DNA of 64,000 bases from Deinococcus alpinitundrae (lineage in GTDB: Bacteria; Deinococcota; Deinococci; Deinococcales; Deinococcaceae). Every line of letters begins with the position of its first letter. The first letter of the stretch is position 1. Shown one piece after another: positions 1-10,104 of this stretch. The notes beneath the pieces were generated by a model. The model ran no database searches, was not told the DNA's origin, and saw nothing but the letters and a program-made list of their open reading frames with translations. Position numbers and translations under genes: made by a program. The stretch spans positions 62,001-126,000 of the forward strand of contig NZ_WXZL01000012.1 in assembly GCF_009982895.1 (NCBI RefSeq), in the 5' to 3' direction.

Positions 1-1
1 C

Positions 2-598
2 AGCCAGGGCCAGATCGCCCCGATTGATCCGGCAGCAGCGGCCCTGAGCTACCTGCGCGGCGGCGCGGCCTGCCTGAGCGTGCTGACCGAGCTGAGGCAC
101 TTCGACGGTTCGCCGGAAGCGCTGCACGCGGTGGTCGCCGCCGTAACGATACCGGTGCTGCGTAAGGACTTCGTCGTGCATCCGAAGATGCTTCAGGAGG
201 CCGCCGACTGGGGAGCCAGCGCAGCCCTGCTGATGGTCAGCGTGCTGGGCGAGGACGTGGGCGCGTACCTGAGACTGGCCCACCACTTCGGCTTGGACGC
301 CCTGGTGGAAGTGCACGACGAGGCTGAGCTGGACGTGGCGCTCGCGGCAGGCGCGGAGATCATCGGGGTCAACAACCGCGACCTGACCACCCTGGCGATT
401 AGCCTCGCCAACAGCCCGCGCCTGATCGCCCACGCCCGCGCCGCCGGGTACGAAGGCCTGCTGGTGGCCGAGAGCGGCTACCGTACGCCCGGTGACATCG
501 TCAGCATCCGCGCGGTGGCCGACGCCGTGTTGGTGGGTAGCAGCCTGGCCGGAAGCGGCGATCTGGAGGGCGCGGCGCGGGCATTGTTGAGCCGCTGA
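2..598 (+). CDS. trpC: Indole-3-glycerol phosphate synthase, 3' part (5' end outside window)
   Basis: TrpC closes the indole ring of indole-3-glycerol phosphate in cytosolic tryptophan synthesis. The reading frame is open from the window edge, so only the last 198 residues are present and the start lies upstream. Visible family motifs along the TIM barrel are GGAACLSVLTE near the window start, RKDFVVHPKM (phosphate-site strand), GVNNRDL, AESGY and VLVGSSLA, in the order expected for TrpC. No trp neighbour is visible after it; the next gene encodes a GGDEF protein, so if trpC belongs to an operon it is the last gene. Family assignment is secure; only completeness is unknown. Confidence 0.95.
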   Translation, partial: SQGQIAPIDPAAAALSYLRGGAACLSVLTELRHFDGSPEALHAVVAAVTIPVLRKDFVVHPKMLQEAADWGASAALLMVSVLGEDVGAYLRLAHHFGLDALVEVHDEAELDVALAAGAEIIGVNNRDLTTLAISLANSPRLIAHARAAGYEGLLVAESGYRTPGDIVSIRAVADAVLVGSSLAGSGDLEGAARALLSR

Positions 599-759
599 AG
601 GTGGGTCTTCTGCCAGCCGGGGTAGGCGGACTTTACCGGGCCTTCAACCGCTCCCGTCTTCCGACTGAAGCTGTTGCGGATGATTTGCCCTACACCTTTA
701 CTTCATGGAGATTACGAGCCACCTATCCAGGCGGGCGAGCAGCAACGTAAGATCGGTGG

Positions 760-1587
760 ATGTGGAGCCAGGCCGACCACGAGACGCTGTTGTTGACTTT
801 GGCGGTCGCCGAGTCCCAGCAACGTCTTCTGGACCAGCTGGTGCAAGGTTCTGTCAAAACATTGACGGGGTTGACCTTGTGGCGTCAGGAGAACGGAACG
901 CTGACGTTGCAGGGATGGTCCGGCACGTCGCACGAAGAGGGCAAGCCCGTTCCCTTGCCGGGTGCGCCGAACTATCTGCTGGGCTGGACGCCAGCCGCAC
1001 CATTGCCAACTTCGGTGCAGGCCATGCTCGGTCTGCGCCTGCTGTATCTGGACGTCCTGAACGAGAAGCGCCAGTTGAGTGATCAGCTGTCGATGCTTCA
1101 TCACGCGGCCCTGACCGACCCGTTGACGGGGCTGGGCAATCGACGTGCTTTTGACGCCGCTGTGGAAGCGGCGGAAGTGGCGCAAGAGGACTTTGCCGTG
1201 GTCTTCATCGACCTGAATGGATTCAAAGCGCTGAACGACAAGTTCGGTCACGCGCTGGGCGACTCGCTCCTGAGGGGGTACGGGGTTTGGCTCTCGCGCG
1301 TGACCCATAAGCGGGCCCAGGTCTACCGCCTAGGCGGTGATGAGTTCGTTGTCCTGATGCGCCGCACCGTGCTGTCGCCGGAAGCGTTCTCCGTCTGGGC
1401 AATGGACCGTCTGCAAATTCCCTTTGTCGACAATGTGAGCGCAGCGATTGGGATTGCGTGGCGCCATGAGTGTGAGGATGTTCAGGCGGTGTTGAGCCTG
1501 GCAGATGAGCGGATGTACGCGGTCAAGAAAGCGGAGCTTCCTACGACCGCCACCCACGAACGTCGGCGTTTTCGTACTTCAAATTGA
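760..1587 (+). CDS. GGDEF-domain diguanylate cyclase with an N-terminal sensory region
   Basis: Predicted to make cyclic di-GMP from two GTP in the cytosol. The 275-residue protein has an N-terminal region of about 120 residues without clear transmembrane segments (possibly GAF-like, not proven), then a C-terminal GGDEF domain starting at DPLTGLGNRRAFD. The active-site loop RLGGDEF (about residues 187-193) is intact and the substrate aspartate is in FIDLNGFKALND, so the enzyme should be catalytically competent. No RxxD inhibitory site stands out five residues before GGDEF. The ATG at 760 is preceded by TAAGAT with 6 bases between, and no Shine-Dalgarno, which fits a leaderless transcript. No EAL domain is present. 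Confidence 0.88.
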   Translation: MWSQADHETLLLTLAVAESQQRLLDQLVQGSVKTLTGLTLWRQENGTLTLQGWSGTSHEEGKPVPLPGAPNYLLGWTPAAPLPTSVQAMLGLRLLYLDVLNEKRQLSDQLSMLHHAALTDPLTGLGNRRAFDAAVEAAEVAQEDFAVVFIDLNGFKALNDKFGHALGDSLLRGYGVWLSRVTHKRAQVYRLGGDEFVVLMRRTVLSPEAFSVWAMDRLQIPFVDNVSAAIGIAWRHECEDVQAVLSLADERMYAVKKAELPTTATHERRRFRTSN

Positions 1588-1903
1588 ACCGCAACGCCTC
1601 TGCAGAGGGTTTCGTGCTGAGGCGTTACGACACTTCAAACTCAGCAGATGAGTCTGTGGGTCTTATCGACCACTGGAAACGAACAGCAGAGGGTCGGACT
1701 TACTGACGTTTTGGCCATCCAAGCTGATTCTCCAAACGGCGAGATCTTTACTAGCCAGGGCGAGTAGCTCTCTTTGCTGATCAGCCTTTTCAGATAATGG
1801 TTCTCGTCAGCCGGAAGACAAACCTTCAATGGCTGGCCCATAATTGACTAATTGACTATAGGATTCTTGGGTCTTTAAGTGAATAAGCCACTAGCGTCAC
1901 GAC
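1588..1903. other. 316-bp intergenic region between two convergent genes; no gene supported
   Basis: This stretch separates the GGDEF gene from the convergent AraC-type gene. It holds an 8-bp inverted repeat just after the GGDEF stop, AACGCCTC at 1593-1600 and GAGGCGTT at 1619-1626 around an 18-base loop. That could be a weak terminator, although no T-run follows it. A 66-codon minus-strand open frame (1641-1841) is AT-richer than its surroundings and has no family resemblance, so it is not called. Confidence 0.5.
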
Positions 1904-2728
1904 TCAGCCGCTGACTCCTTCGCCCCGCCGGTACGCCAATGGCGTCACTCCGCAAGCCTTCCCGAAGGCGGCGTAAAAGCGGCTGACCGAACCGAAGCCC
2001 GCTTCCAGAGCGGTCTCCAGCACCGGGCGGCGGGTGGTCAGCAGCAGGCGCTGGGCGTGGGCCAGGCGGTGTTGCAGCACGTACTCGCCGAGACTCAGGC
2101 CGAAGACCTCGCGAAACAGCGTGGAGGCGTAGTTGACGTGCAGGCCCGAAGCAGCGGAGATCTGGCTGACTGACAGCGGCGCGCTCGCGTGCGCGGCGGC
2201 GTACCGGGCGAGTTCGGCGGCGCGGCTGAGGCGGCCAGACGCCTGGACCGGCCTGCCCGTCAGTGGTCCGGCCAGCGCCAAGCGCTTGAGGCGGGCTTCG
2301 AGTTCCAGTTCGGCGATCTCCAGGCGGACCCGCTCACCCGACGCGGCGTCTGCCTCCCAGCGCGCCAGCAGGGCCGCGTCACCCACGTCTGCCGCCGAGA
2401 GCCGCACCCCACCGCGCAGCACCCCCTCGCTGAACGTTGGGGGCAGCCCGAAGCGCAGAAAGCTGAGCAGCGGCAGGGTCAGCCCAGCCATCCGGCTCCC
2501 CGGTTCGGCAGCGCTCAGCCGGTGCGGAAAGCTGCCCCAGAACAGTGCCAGTTGCCCGGTTTCCAGGGTCAGCCACTGGCCGCCGAACAGGTAAGTGATC
2601 TGGCCGTGAAGCAGCAAATTGAGTTCGATTTCGCCGTGCTGATGGGCACGCGCCATCGGCGCAGGCGAGCTGTTCCAGACGCCGAAGCCGAACTCGTTCC
2701 AGGTGGCGGGCAGCTCGGGCGGGGCCAT
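1904..2728 (-). CDS. AraC-family transcriptional regulator
   Basis: 274-residue predicted DNA-binding regulator. The N-terminal 150 residues look like the cupin-type effector domain of AraC proteins (HQHGEIELNLLLHG, then GQLALFWGSFPHRL). The C-terminal 100 residues hold two helix-turn-helix units, ending in the family signature region GFGSVSRFYAAFGKACGVTPLAYRR. The start is placed at the ATG at 2728 because TATTCT lies 6 bases upstream, the leaderless arrangement common here; a longer open frame upstream overlaps the divergent gene. It is divergent from the phytanoyl-CoA dioxygenase gene at 2827 and probably controls it, by analogy with other AraC/PhyH pairs. The effector is unknown. Confidence 0.88.
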   Translation of the reverse strand: MAPPELPATWNEFGFGVWNSSPAPMARAHQHGEIELNLLLHGQITYLFGGQWLTLETGQLALFWGSFPHRLSAAEPGSRMAGLTLPLLSFLRFGLPPTFSEGVLRGGVRLSAADVGDAALLARWEADAASGERVRLEIAELELEARLKRLALAGPLTGRPVQASGRLSRAAELARYAAAHASAPLSVSQISAASGLHVNYASTLFREVFGLSLGEYVLQHRLAHAQRLLLTTRRPVLETALEAGFGSVSRFYAAFGKACGVTPLAYRRGEGVSG

Positions 2729-2826
2729 GGGCTGAGAATACAAGAATTTTTGCGGTGAGAAGCGGAAGATCTTCCCGCGGACTCGGGTTAAGCTTGTTTG
2801 ACCCCACCGCCCCACAAGGAGCCAGC

Positions 2827-3783
2827 ATGTCCAGCCCCGCCGTGTCGTTTGAACTCTCTGCCCAGCCGCCGCAGCCGCGTCCCCTTCCGGCGGTCTCACC
2901 CTTTCATCTGACGCCCCAGCAGGTGCAGTTCTTCGACGACAGCGGCTATCTGGTGTTGCGGCAGTGGGTGACCGGCGAGCTGCTGCTTCGCCTGCAGGGT
3001 GCCGCCTCGCGCTGGATAACCGACGGCAACGCCTTCAGCGCGGCGGGGGGGCGCAGCGAGGATTACAACCTGGCCCGGCGGCAGGGTGGCGAGGCGCTGT
3101 TCAGAATCAACTACCTGCACAACAAGGGCGAGGCCGCCTCGCTGGCCCTGCTGGGCAGCCCGGCGGTGCTGGGCGTGGCCGAGAGCCTTTGCGGCCCCAA
3201 CTTCGTGCCGACCTACGAGAGCCTGGTATTCAAGGCCGAGGGCGACGGCGAGCAGATTCCCTGGCACCAGGACGCCGTGCATCCACGCCAGCACCGCATC
3301 TTCAATTTCGATTTGTACCTCGACGCCTCGCGGATCGGGGCCGGGGCACTGCGGGTGGTGCCGGGCACCCAGCGCCGCCTGCTCGATCCCTGCGAGATCC
3401 GCGGCGAGTACGGCTGGGACGCGCCGGGCGTGTTGCAAGTCGAGATGGAGCCGGGCGACGTGCTGCTGCATGACGTGATGGTCCTGCACGGCAGTGAACC
3501 CACCGTCGGAAACGCGCTCAGACGCACCATCTACCTGGAGTTCCGTGCGGCCGAGCAGATCGTGGCTGAGGGTCCCTGGGACCGGCAGTGGATAGACCGT
3601 CGCCTGCGGTTGTTGCCGCTGGCGCTGGAGGCCCGCAAAGCCCTGAATCTGGGCGCTGAGTTTGCCTGGAACGTCGCGCCGGAATACCGACTCCTTCCGC
3701 TCGGCGACGGCCAGGCCGAGCTGAAGGTCGTCCACGAGGTTCACACTCCCGGCGCTTGGTGCAGTGCGGGCAGCGTGAAGTAA
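2827..3783 (+). CDS. Phytanoyl-CoA dioxygenase (PhyH) family protein
   Basis: Non-heme Fe(II)/2-oxoglutarate-dependent hydroxylase, 318 residues, cytosolic. The metal triad is readable as His147 and Asp149 (PWHQDAVH) and His221 (MVLHGSEP), with Arg233 (LRRTIYLEF) positioned to bind 2-oxoglutarate, so it should be active. The ATG at 2827 has AAGGAG 6 bases upstream; an in-frame GTG at 2755 is rejected because it would add an unconserved leader. It is divergent from an AraC regulator and followed 66 bp later by an SDR with its own promoter, suggesting a small catabolic module in which a hydroxylated intermediate is then oxidised. The substrate cannot be read from sequence. Confidence 0.85.
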   Translation: MSSPAVSFELSAQPPQPRPLPAVSPFHLTPQQVQFFDDSGYLVLRQWVTGELLLRLQGAASRWITDGNAFSAAGGRSEDYNLARRQGGEALFRINYLHNKGEAASLALLGSPAVLGVAESLCGPNFVPTYESLVFKAEGDGEQIPWHQDAVHPRQHRIFNFDLYLDASRIGAGALRVVPGTQRRLLDPCEIRGEYGWDAPGVLQVEMEPGDVLLHDVMVLHGSEPTVGNALRRTIYLEFRAAEQIVAEGPWDRQWIDRRLRLLPLALEARKALNLGAEFAWNVAPEYRLLPLGDGQAELKVVHEVHTPGAWCSAGSVK

Positions 3784-3814
3784 TCGGAAAGCCGCTGAAC
3801 AGCCGAGTGCGCGA

Positions 3815-3843
3815 TTGACGCCCGCTTCCGGCAGCCTTACAGT
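3815..3843 (+). promoter_or_regulatory. Sigma-70-type promoter for the SDR gene, leaderless
   Basis: TTGACG at 3815-3820 and TACAGT at 3838-3843 are separated by exactly 17 bases. The -10 ends 6 bases before the ATG at 3850, leaving no room for a Shine-Dalgarno, so the transcript should begin at or next to the start codon. This is one of the best-formed leaderless promoters in the window. Confidence 0.7.
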
Positions 3844-3849
3844 CCAGCC

Positions 3850-4644
3850 ATGTCCAATTCGACGAGTCAGCCAGCCAGCGGCGTGCTTTCCAGATTCCGG
3901 CTTGACGGCAAAACTGCTGTCGTTACCGGAGCCACACGGGGCATTGGCCGCGCCCTGACCCGTGCGCTGGCTGAGGCGGGGGCCAACATCGTCATCGTGG
4001 GCCGCGACGAGCAGGCCGCTCGCGAGGTGGAAGCCGAACTGGCCGAACTCGGTACCCAGACCCTGACGGTGATGGCCGAGATCACCGAGCGCAGTGCGGT
4101 GGAGCGCTTGCTGGCCGAGACGCTGGAGCGCTTCGGGCGCGCCGACATTCTGGTCAACAACGCTGGAACCTGCGTTCACCGCCCGGCCCTGGACGTGACC
4201 GACGACGAGTGGCGGCAGGTCATGGGCGTCAACGTGGACGCCCTGTGGCTGGCCTCGCAGGTCTTCGGGCGGCAGATGGCGGTGCAGGGCGGCGGCAACA
4301 TCGTCAACATCGGCTCGATCTCGGCGCAGATCGTCAACCGGCCGCAGTGGCAGCCCGCCTACAACGCGTCCAAAGCAGCGGTGCATCAGCTCACCAAGAG
4401 CCTGGCTGCCGAGTGGGCACCGCTGAATATCCGGGTCAACGCGCTGGCTCCCGGTTATGTCAAGACCGACATGGCTCCGGTAGATGATCCCCAGTTCAAG
4501 TCGCGCTGGATCGACGATGCGCCGCAGCAGCGGGCCGCCCTGCCGGAAGAGCTGGGGCCAGCCGTGGTGTTTCTGGCGAGTGACGCCTCCTCATTCATGA
4601 CCGGCTCGGTGCTGGTGATGGACGGGGGCTACACGCTGTTTTGA
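3850..4644 (+). CDS. SDR-family NAD(P)-dependent oxidoreductase
   Basis: Classical short-chain dehydrogenase/reductase, 264 residues. The nucleotide-binding TGATRGIG is near residue 27, the NNAG motif is in DILVNNAGTC, the catalytic Ser lies in NIGSISAQI, and Tyr/Lys are in YNASKAAVHQL near residue 171. The C-terminal region PEELGPAVVFLASDASSFMTGSVLVMDGGYTLF is typical of FabG-like and polyol or gluconate dehydrogenases. It follows the PhyH dioxygenase by 66 bp but has its own promoter at 3815-3843. Co-location suggests oxidation of a product of the dioxygenase pathway; the substrate is not determinable. Confidence 0.88.
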   Translation: MSNSTSQPASGVLSRFRLDGKTAVVTGATRGIGRALTRALAEAGANIVIVGRDEQAAREVEAELAELGTQTLTVMAEITERSAVERLLAETLERFGRADILVNNAGTCVHRPALDVTDDEWRQVMGVNVDALWLASQVFGRQMAVQGGGNIVNIGSISAQIVNRPQWQPAYNASKAAVHQLTKSLAAEWAPLNIRVNALAPGYVKTDMAPVDDPQFKSRWIDDAPQQRAALPEELGPAVVFLASDASSFMTGSVLVMDGGYTLF

Positions 4645-4699
4645 GCGCTGATCTGGGGGCTGGCCCGTCTGAACACGCTGAGGCTCTAAACTGCGGCCC

Positions 4700-6149
<1,450 letters not shown>

Positions 6150-6163
<14 letters not shown>

Positions 6164-7091
6164 GTTGCCGGGCCTGAGTCAGCTTGCCGAATTCAGCTTG
6201 GCCGCCCAGCACCCTCTGACCCGCCAATGGCAAGATGATCAGACCCGGCTGGAGCGCCTCGCGGCGATTCACGGGTTCGATTTGCAACTCGCCACTGACC
6301 TTGAACTGGCGGGGCAGCGGGCTGAATTTTTGAATGTGGGTCAGGACGCGCAAGCTTTCCTCAACCGCTGGGTCAGGGTGCCGCCCGACCTTCACGCCAT
6401 GCTCAGCATCCGCTTTCAGGGACTGGACGTGACCAAGCCCTTCGTGGACGCCTCGCTGCTCAGCCGCCCGCTGACCGGGCTGGACTTGCCCGCGCTGGCG
6501 GAAGTCGCCCGCGAGGTCTACGGCGCGTTCAAACCGCTTTACCTGCGGCTGTGGAGTGCCGCACCCGCCGGACACTTTGCCGGAACCCGGCCCGACAAGC
6601 GCTTTCTGGCCGCGCCGATCTCGCAGCTCATCGGGGCTCATGTGCCGCCCGAACTCGGCACCCGGCCTGCCCAGGACCTCAGCCGCTACGACGAGGCCCA
6701 GGCGGCTTACGCCGATGTGGACGCTCAGCACCCGCAGCATACTGAGCAGGCGGCCTTGCAGGACCAGGCAGATTTGCAGGAGAGCACTGAGGCTGGAACG
6801 CTCTTCGACGTGCTGGTGTGGGGCGAGTGGGCCGGGTACGTGGCTGCTACCGAAAACGCCGAGGGCGACACGCTGGGCCTGAGTGCCTACGTCGTGCAGG
6901 AGATCATTCTCGCGCCCGCCTTCCGGGGATACGGCTACGGCGCGGCCCTCAGCACCCTACTGGCCCGCTCACTGCCCGATCAAAGCCGCGTCCTGATCGG
7001 CACCGTTCACGCCGAGAACCGGGGGGCGGTCACGGCGGCGATTCGGGCCGGACGGGTGGACGTGGGCGGCTGGATTCAAGTGGCATTGTAA
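6150..7091 (+). CDS. GNAT-like N-acetyltransferase domain protein
   Basis: 313-residue protein whose last 120 residues look like a GNAT fold: EWAGYVAATENAEG (strand with substrate pocket), VVQEIILAPAFRGYGYGAAL (acetyl-CoA pyrophosphate loop, Gly-rich) and HAENRGAVTAAIRAGR. The first 190 residues have no recognised domain. The TTG at 6150 is the first in-frame start and overlaps gatA by 14 bases, so translation may be coupled to gatA; TTG at 6165 is an alternative. The acceptor substrate is unknown. The family call rests on the C-terminal motifs only. Confidence 0.65.
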
Positions 7092-7165
7092 AGATGCCCA
7101 GTTCTGGCGTCGTTAGCAAGAATGTCTACGAGCCGCTGCCGGTGCGTCCGGGCAACTGAAGCGGG

Positions 7166-7888
7166 TCATTTTGTCAGGGCGTCCACCACCCGCTGGGGCA
7201 ACTCCAGCGGAATCAGGTGGCCGCTGCCGTCAACTGGCTCGCCCTGCGCTCCAGGCAGTTTCGCCAGCACCCCGTCGCGGATGGTCTGCGGACCGATGGC
7301 CGGGTCGTCCTCCGAGAACAGCACCGTGATCGGCACCGTCAGCGCTCCCAGCTCGCCGCTGAGGTCCTCGCGGCTGCCCACATCGGTCCAGGCTTGCCAG
7401 GCGGCGCGGCTGGCCCGCAGGCCGTCGCTGACAAGCTGGCGCAGGTCATGCTCTGGCAGCGGCTGAAGCGCGATGTGGTGGTACTGCTTTTCCAGTGAGG
7501 CCACGTCGTTCCAGGCGGCGCGCAAGTTGGCGCGGTCCTCGTCCGACATCGGCTCGGGACCGGGCGGCGAGGGCGCGATCAGGAGCAGTTCGGTCACCAG
7601 CGCCGGGTGCCGGGCGGCCAGCAGCAGCGCCACCTTGCCGCCCATCGAGTGCGCCGCCAGTCGGTACGGCCCAGCCCTCGAGGCCCGCAGCACCTCCGCC
7701 AGATGCTCGGCCATGTCGCCGGTCGTCTGGCCTGCCCGGCCCAGGTCGGCAGCGTCGCCGAAGCCCAGCAGGTCGGGGGTCAGCACCCCGGCACGTAAGG
7801 CCAGCTGGCCCAGCACCCGCCGCCACAGCCGCCCGGAGGTGCCGAAGCCGTGAACCAGCGCTAGCGGGGCGGCAGTCGGCCCGCTCAC
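7166..7888 (-). CDS. Alpha/beta-fold hydrolase
   Basis: 240-residue hydrolase of the esterase/lipase type. The oxyanion loop is LVHGFGTSGRLW, the nucleophile elbow is AHSMGG, the acid is in LFSEDDPAIG and the catalytic His is in DGSGHLIPLE, giving a complete triad. The start is the GTG at 7888, whose first bases overlap the stop of the upstream GMC oxidoreductase (GTGA), implying translational coupling. The open frame continues upstream for about 90 codons, but those are an out-of-frame shadow of the oxidoreductase. Operon position suggests it hydrolyses an ester or lactone linked to the oxidation step, for instance a sugar lactone; this is inference. Confidence 0.82.
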   Translation of the reverse strand: MSGPTAAPLALVHGFGTSGRLWRRVLGQLALRAGVLTPDLLGFGDAADLGRAGQTTGDMAEHLAEVLRASRAGPYRLAAHSMGGKVALLLAARHPALVTELLLIAPSPPGPEPMSDEDRANLRAAWNDVASLEKQYHHIALQPLPEHDLRQLVSDGLRASRAAWQAWTDVGSREDLSGELGALTVPITVLFSEDDPAIGPQTIRDGVLAKLPGAQGEPVDGSGHLIPLELPQRVVDALTK

Positions 7889-9447
7889 GCGCCCACGCGC
7901 ACCCAGTCTGTCACCAGGTCGCCGATCAGCGCGTCGGCGGTGCGTAGGCTCAGCGCCATCTGGGTCAGGCTGGGGTTGACGCTCAGCGAGCTGGGAAAGG
8001 TGGAGTTGTCGCAGATCCACAATCCCGGCTCGTCGTGCACCCGTCCGAAGGGGTCGGTGACGCTGCTGACCGGGTCGTGGCCCATCCGTGCCGTGCCGAG
8101 GGTGTGGGCCGCCCTCGGCAGTGCCCAGACCTCGCGCGCGCCAATCCTGGCCCACAGCTCACGCATCAGCGCCTCGGCGTGGGCGCTCATGCGGCGCTCG
8201 TTGTCGCCGAAACTGAAATGAATGCGCGGCTTGGGCAGCCCGCGCCCGTCCAGCTCGTTCGAGAGTTCGAGAAAGTTGTGTTCATACGGCAGGCACTCGC
8301 CCAGCACGTTGATTCCGGCGACATGGTTGTAGTGGCTCAGGTGCTCGGTGAGCGCCGCGCCCCACGCCCCACCGCCGCGCGCATACTGGGTGGCGTAGGT
8401 CACCGGCATGACGCCCAGCGACTGGAGCAGGTAGCCGCCGACCAGCCCCGGCACTCGGTGGGTGTCCTCGCTGATCAGGCCGCCGGGAATGCCCTTGTAG
8501 GGGCGCAGATCATCATCCATCAGCCCCCAGACCTGCACGCCCACATGGGCCATGAAGTTGCGGCCCACCTGCCCGCTGCCGCTGGCCAGTCCGCCGAGCA
8601 GCAGCAAGCGGGGCGTTTCGATGGCTCCGGCGGCCAGCACCACCCGCTCGGCCCGCACGCTCAGCATCTGGTCGCCTTGTCGGTAGTGCGCGCCGACCAC
8701 CCGGCCCCCCTCGCGAATCAGATTCGTGACCTGCGCCCCGCTGACGATGACGGCCCCGCGTGCCTCGGCCAGCGCCAGATACGTCACGTCGAGGCTGGCC
8801 TTGGCTCCCGTCGAGCACCCTGCCTGACAAAAGCCCCGGTTGGAGCAGGCAGGGCGCAGACCGTAGCCTTCCTGCTGCTGCGGGCGGCTCAGCGCGGCGT
8901 TGGCCGCTGGGAAGGTGCGCAGACCCAGTTCATGGCAGGCCCGCTCCATCAGGAGGGCTGCGCCGTTGAGCGGGAGTGCCGGGTGAGGGTACGGCTGGTT
9001 CCGGGGCGGTCCCCAGGGGTAGTCTGCCGGGCCGGACACGCCCAGGAACGCCTCCACCTCGTCGTAGTACGGCGCGAGGTCGGCGTACTCCAGCGGCCAG
9101 TCCACGCCCTCTCCGAACTCCTGAAACAGCTGGAAGTCGTCGGGCTGGGCACGTGGGGTGTAGGCGGTGTAATGCAGGGTCGAGCCGCCCACCCCGCGCC
9201 CGGAGTTGTTGCGCCCGAAGGCCAGCGGGTCTTTGCCCGCCGAGAGCCGCTCGTCCATCCAGAAGAGGCTGGCCTGCGCCACCTCGTCGGTGGGCATCTC
9301 GGCAGGCTTGTGGCGTACCCCGGCTTCGAGTGCAGCCACTCGCAGCCCCGCCGAGGCCAGCCGGGCCAACAGCGGCGCGCCGCCCGCTCTGGTGCCGATC
9401 ACCAGCACGTCAAGGTCGGTGAGCGACGCCCTCAGGTCATTTGCCAT
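7885..9447 (-). CDS. GMC-family FAD oxidoreductase (gluconate 2-dehydrogenase large-subunit type)
   Basis: 520-residue flavoprotein expected to oxidise sugars, polyols or their acids. Family segments visible are the FAD-binding start VLVIGTRAGGAPLLARL, RGVGGSTLHYTAY, the Cys cluster CSNRGFCQAGC and the active-site region AAHTLGTARMGHDP followed by NPSLTQMAL (His and Asn). The dinucleotide motif normally GxGxxG reads GTRAGG, with Arg at the second Gly. ATG at 9447 overlaps the stop of the upstream small subunit by 11 bases, and its own stop overlaps the hydrolase start by 4. The membrane cytochrome c subunit of classical gluconate dehydrogenase is not adjacent, so the electron acceptor is unclear. 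Confidence 0.82.
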   Translation of the reverse strand: MANDLRASLTDLDVLVIGTRAGGAPLLARLASAGLRVAALEAGVRHKPAEMPTDEVAQASLFWMDERLSAGKDPLAFGRNNSGRGVGGSTLHYTAYTPRAQPDDFQLFQEFGEGVDWPLEYADLAPYYDEVEAFLGVSGPADYPWGPPRNQPYPHPALPLNGAALLMERACHELGLRTFPAANAALSRPQQQEGYGLRPACSNRGFCQAGCSTGAKASLDVTYLALAEARGAVIVSGAQVTNLIREGGRVVGAHYRQGDQMLSVRAERVVLAAGAIETPRLLLLGGLASGSGQVGRNFMAHVGVQVWGLMDDDLRPYKGIPGGLISEDTHRVPGLVGGYLLQSLGVMPVTYATQYARGGGAWGAALTEHLSHYNHVAGINVLGECLPYEHNFLELSNELDGRGLPKPRIHFSFGDNERRMSAHAEALMRELWARIGAREVWALPRAAHTLGTARMGHDPVSSVTDPFGRVHDEPGLWICDNSTFPSSLSVNPSLTQMALSLRTADALIGDLVTDWVRVGA

Positions 9448-9964
9448 AACGGATCTCACGCGCTTCCAGCTCGTTCGGCCCCACCTGTGGCCAGCCGGGC
9501 GCATCCATGAAGCCTGCGTAGCCGAAGCGGTACTGGGTCAGCGGGTGGGCCATGAAACCCTCGGTCAGCTCAGCGAGCAGGTCTTCGAAAGTGTGCGGGT
9601 GGCGGCGCTGAAGATCGTGCAGGGTGGCGTCCTGCGCTTCAGGAGCCAGGATCTCGAAGTTGGTGGGCAGGGCGGCCAGCAGTTCCCTGTAGGCCTGGCC
9701 GTCGGGCGGGGTGTCGGCGAAGCGCCAACCGTCGGTCTGCCGCAATTGAAGGCGGTGGTCGATCAGGCCACTGAGATCCAGCTCTGCCGGGTCGTGAGGG
9801 ACCAGCCGGACGGCCACCGCACGCAGACGGTCGAACTCGGCCTCGGTGAAGTGCTGGCGCTCGTAGCGGGCATCCAAGCGGGCCAGCAAGGCGGCGCGGG
9901 TGGGAGCCGTCACCGCCGGGGAAGCCAGCGCCGCCAGAATCTCGTCGCGCTCGGTGGCGCTCAC
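9437..9964 (-). CDS. Gluconate 2-dehydrogenase subunit 3-like protein
   Basis: 175-residue protein matching the small-subunit family that accompanies GMC dehydrogenases. The C-terminal segment (YRFGYAGFMDAPGWPQVG) and the internal LTEGFMAHPLT fit the family. Unlike many homologues it shows no N-terminal twin-arginine or Sec signal, so if exported it would have to travel with a partner. The GTG at 9964 is the only in-frame start near the beginning. It is the first gene of a tightly overlapped three-gene operon with the flavoprotein and the hydrolase. The family call is moderately sure. Confidence 0.65.
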   Translation of the reverse strand: MSATERDEILAALASPAVTAPTRAALLARLDARYERQHFTEAEFDRLRAVAVRLVPHDPAELDLSGLIDHRLQLRQTDGWRFADTPPDGQAYRELLAALPTNFEILAPEAQDATLHDLQRRHPHTFEDLLAELTEGFMAHPLTQYRFGYAGFMDAPGWPQVGPNELEAREIRYGK

Positions 9965-10104
9965 TGCAGGCCGCTGGGGAGGGTCATGGCGTTCATTCCT
10001 GCCAATCTGCCAAACCCCGCCGCGCTGCTCGGTAGGGTTTGATGCTTTGTCTCGGGATTCAATTCAGGCGTTGACGTACAGCACAGGATTCTGGACATTC
10101 CGGC

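Noticed and set aside
1641..1841. 66-codon minus-strand open frame between the GGDEF and AraC-type genes
   Set aside because: No recognised family or ribosome site; AT-rich chance frame is more likely.
8035..9510. 491-codon plus-strand open frame
   Set aside because: Shadow of the GMC oxidoreductase on the other strand; Gln/His/Arg-rich with no motif.
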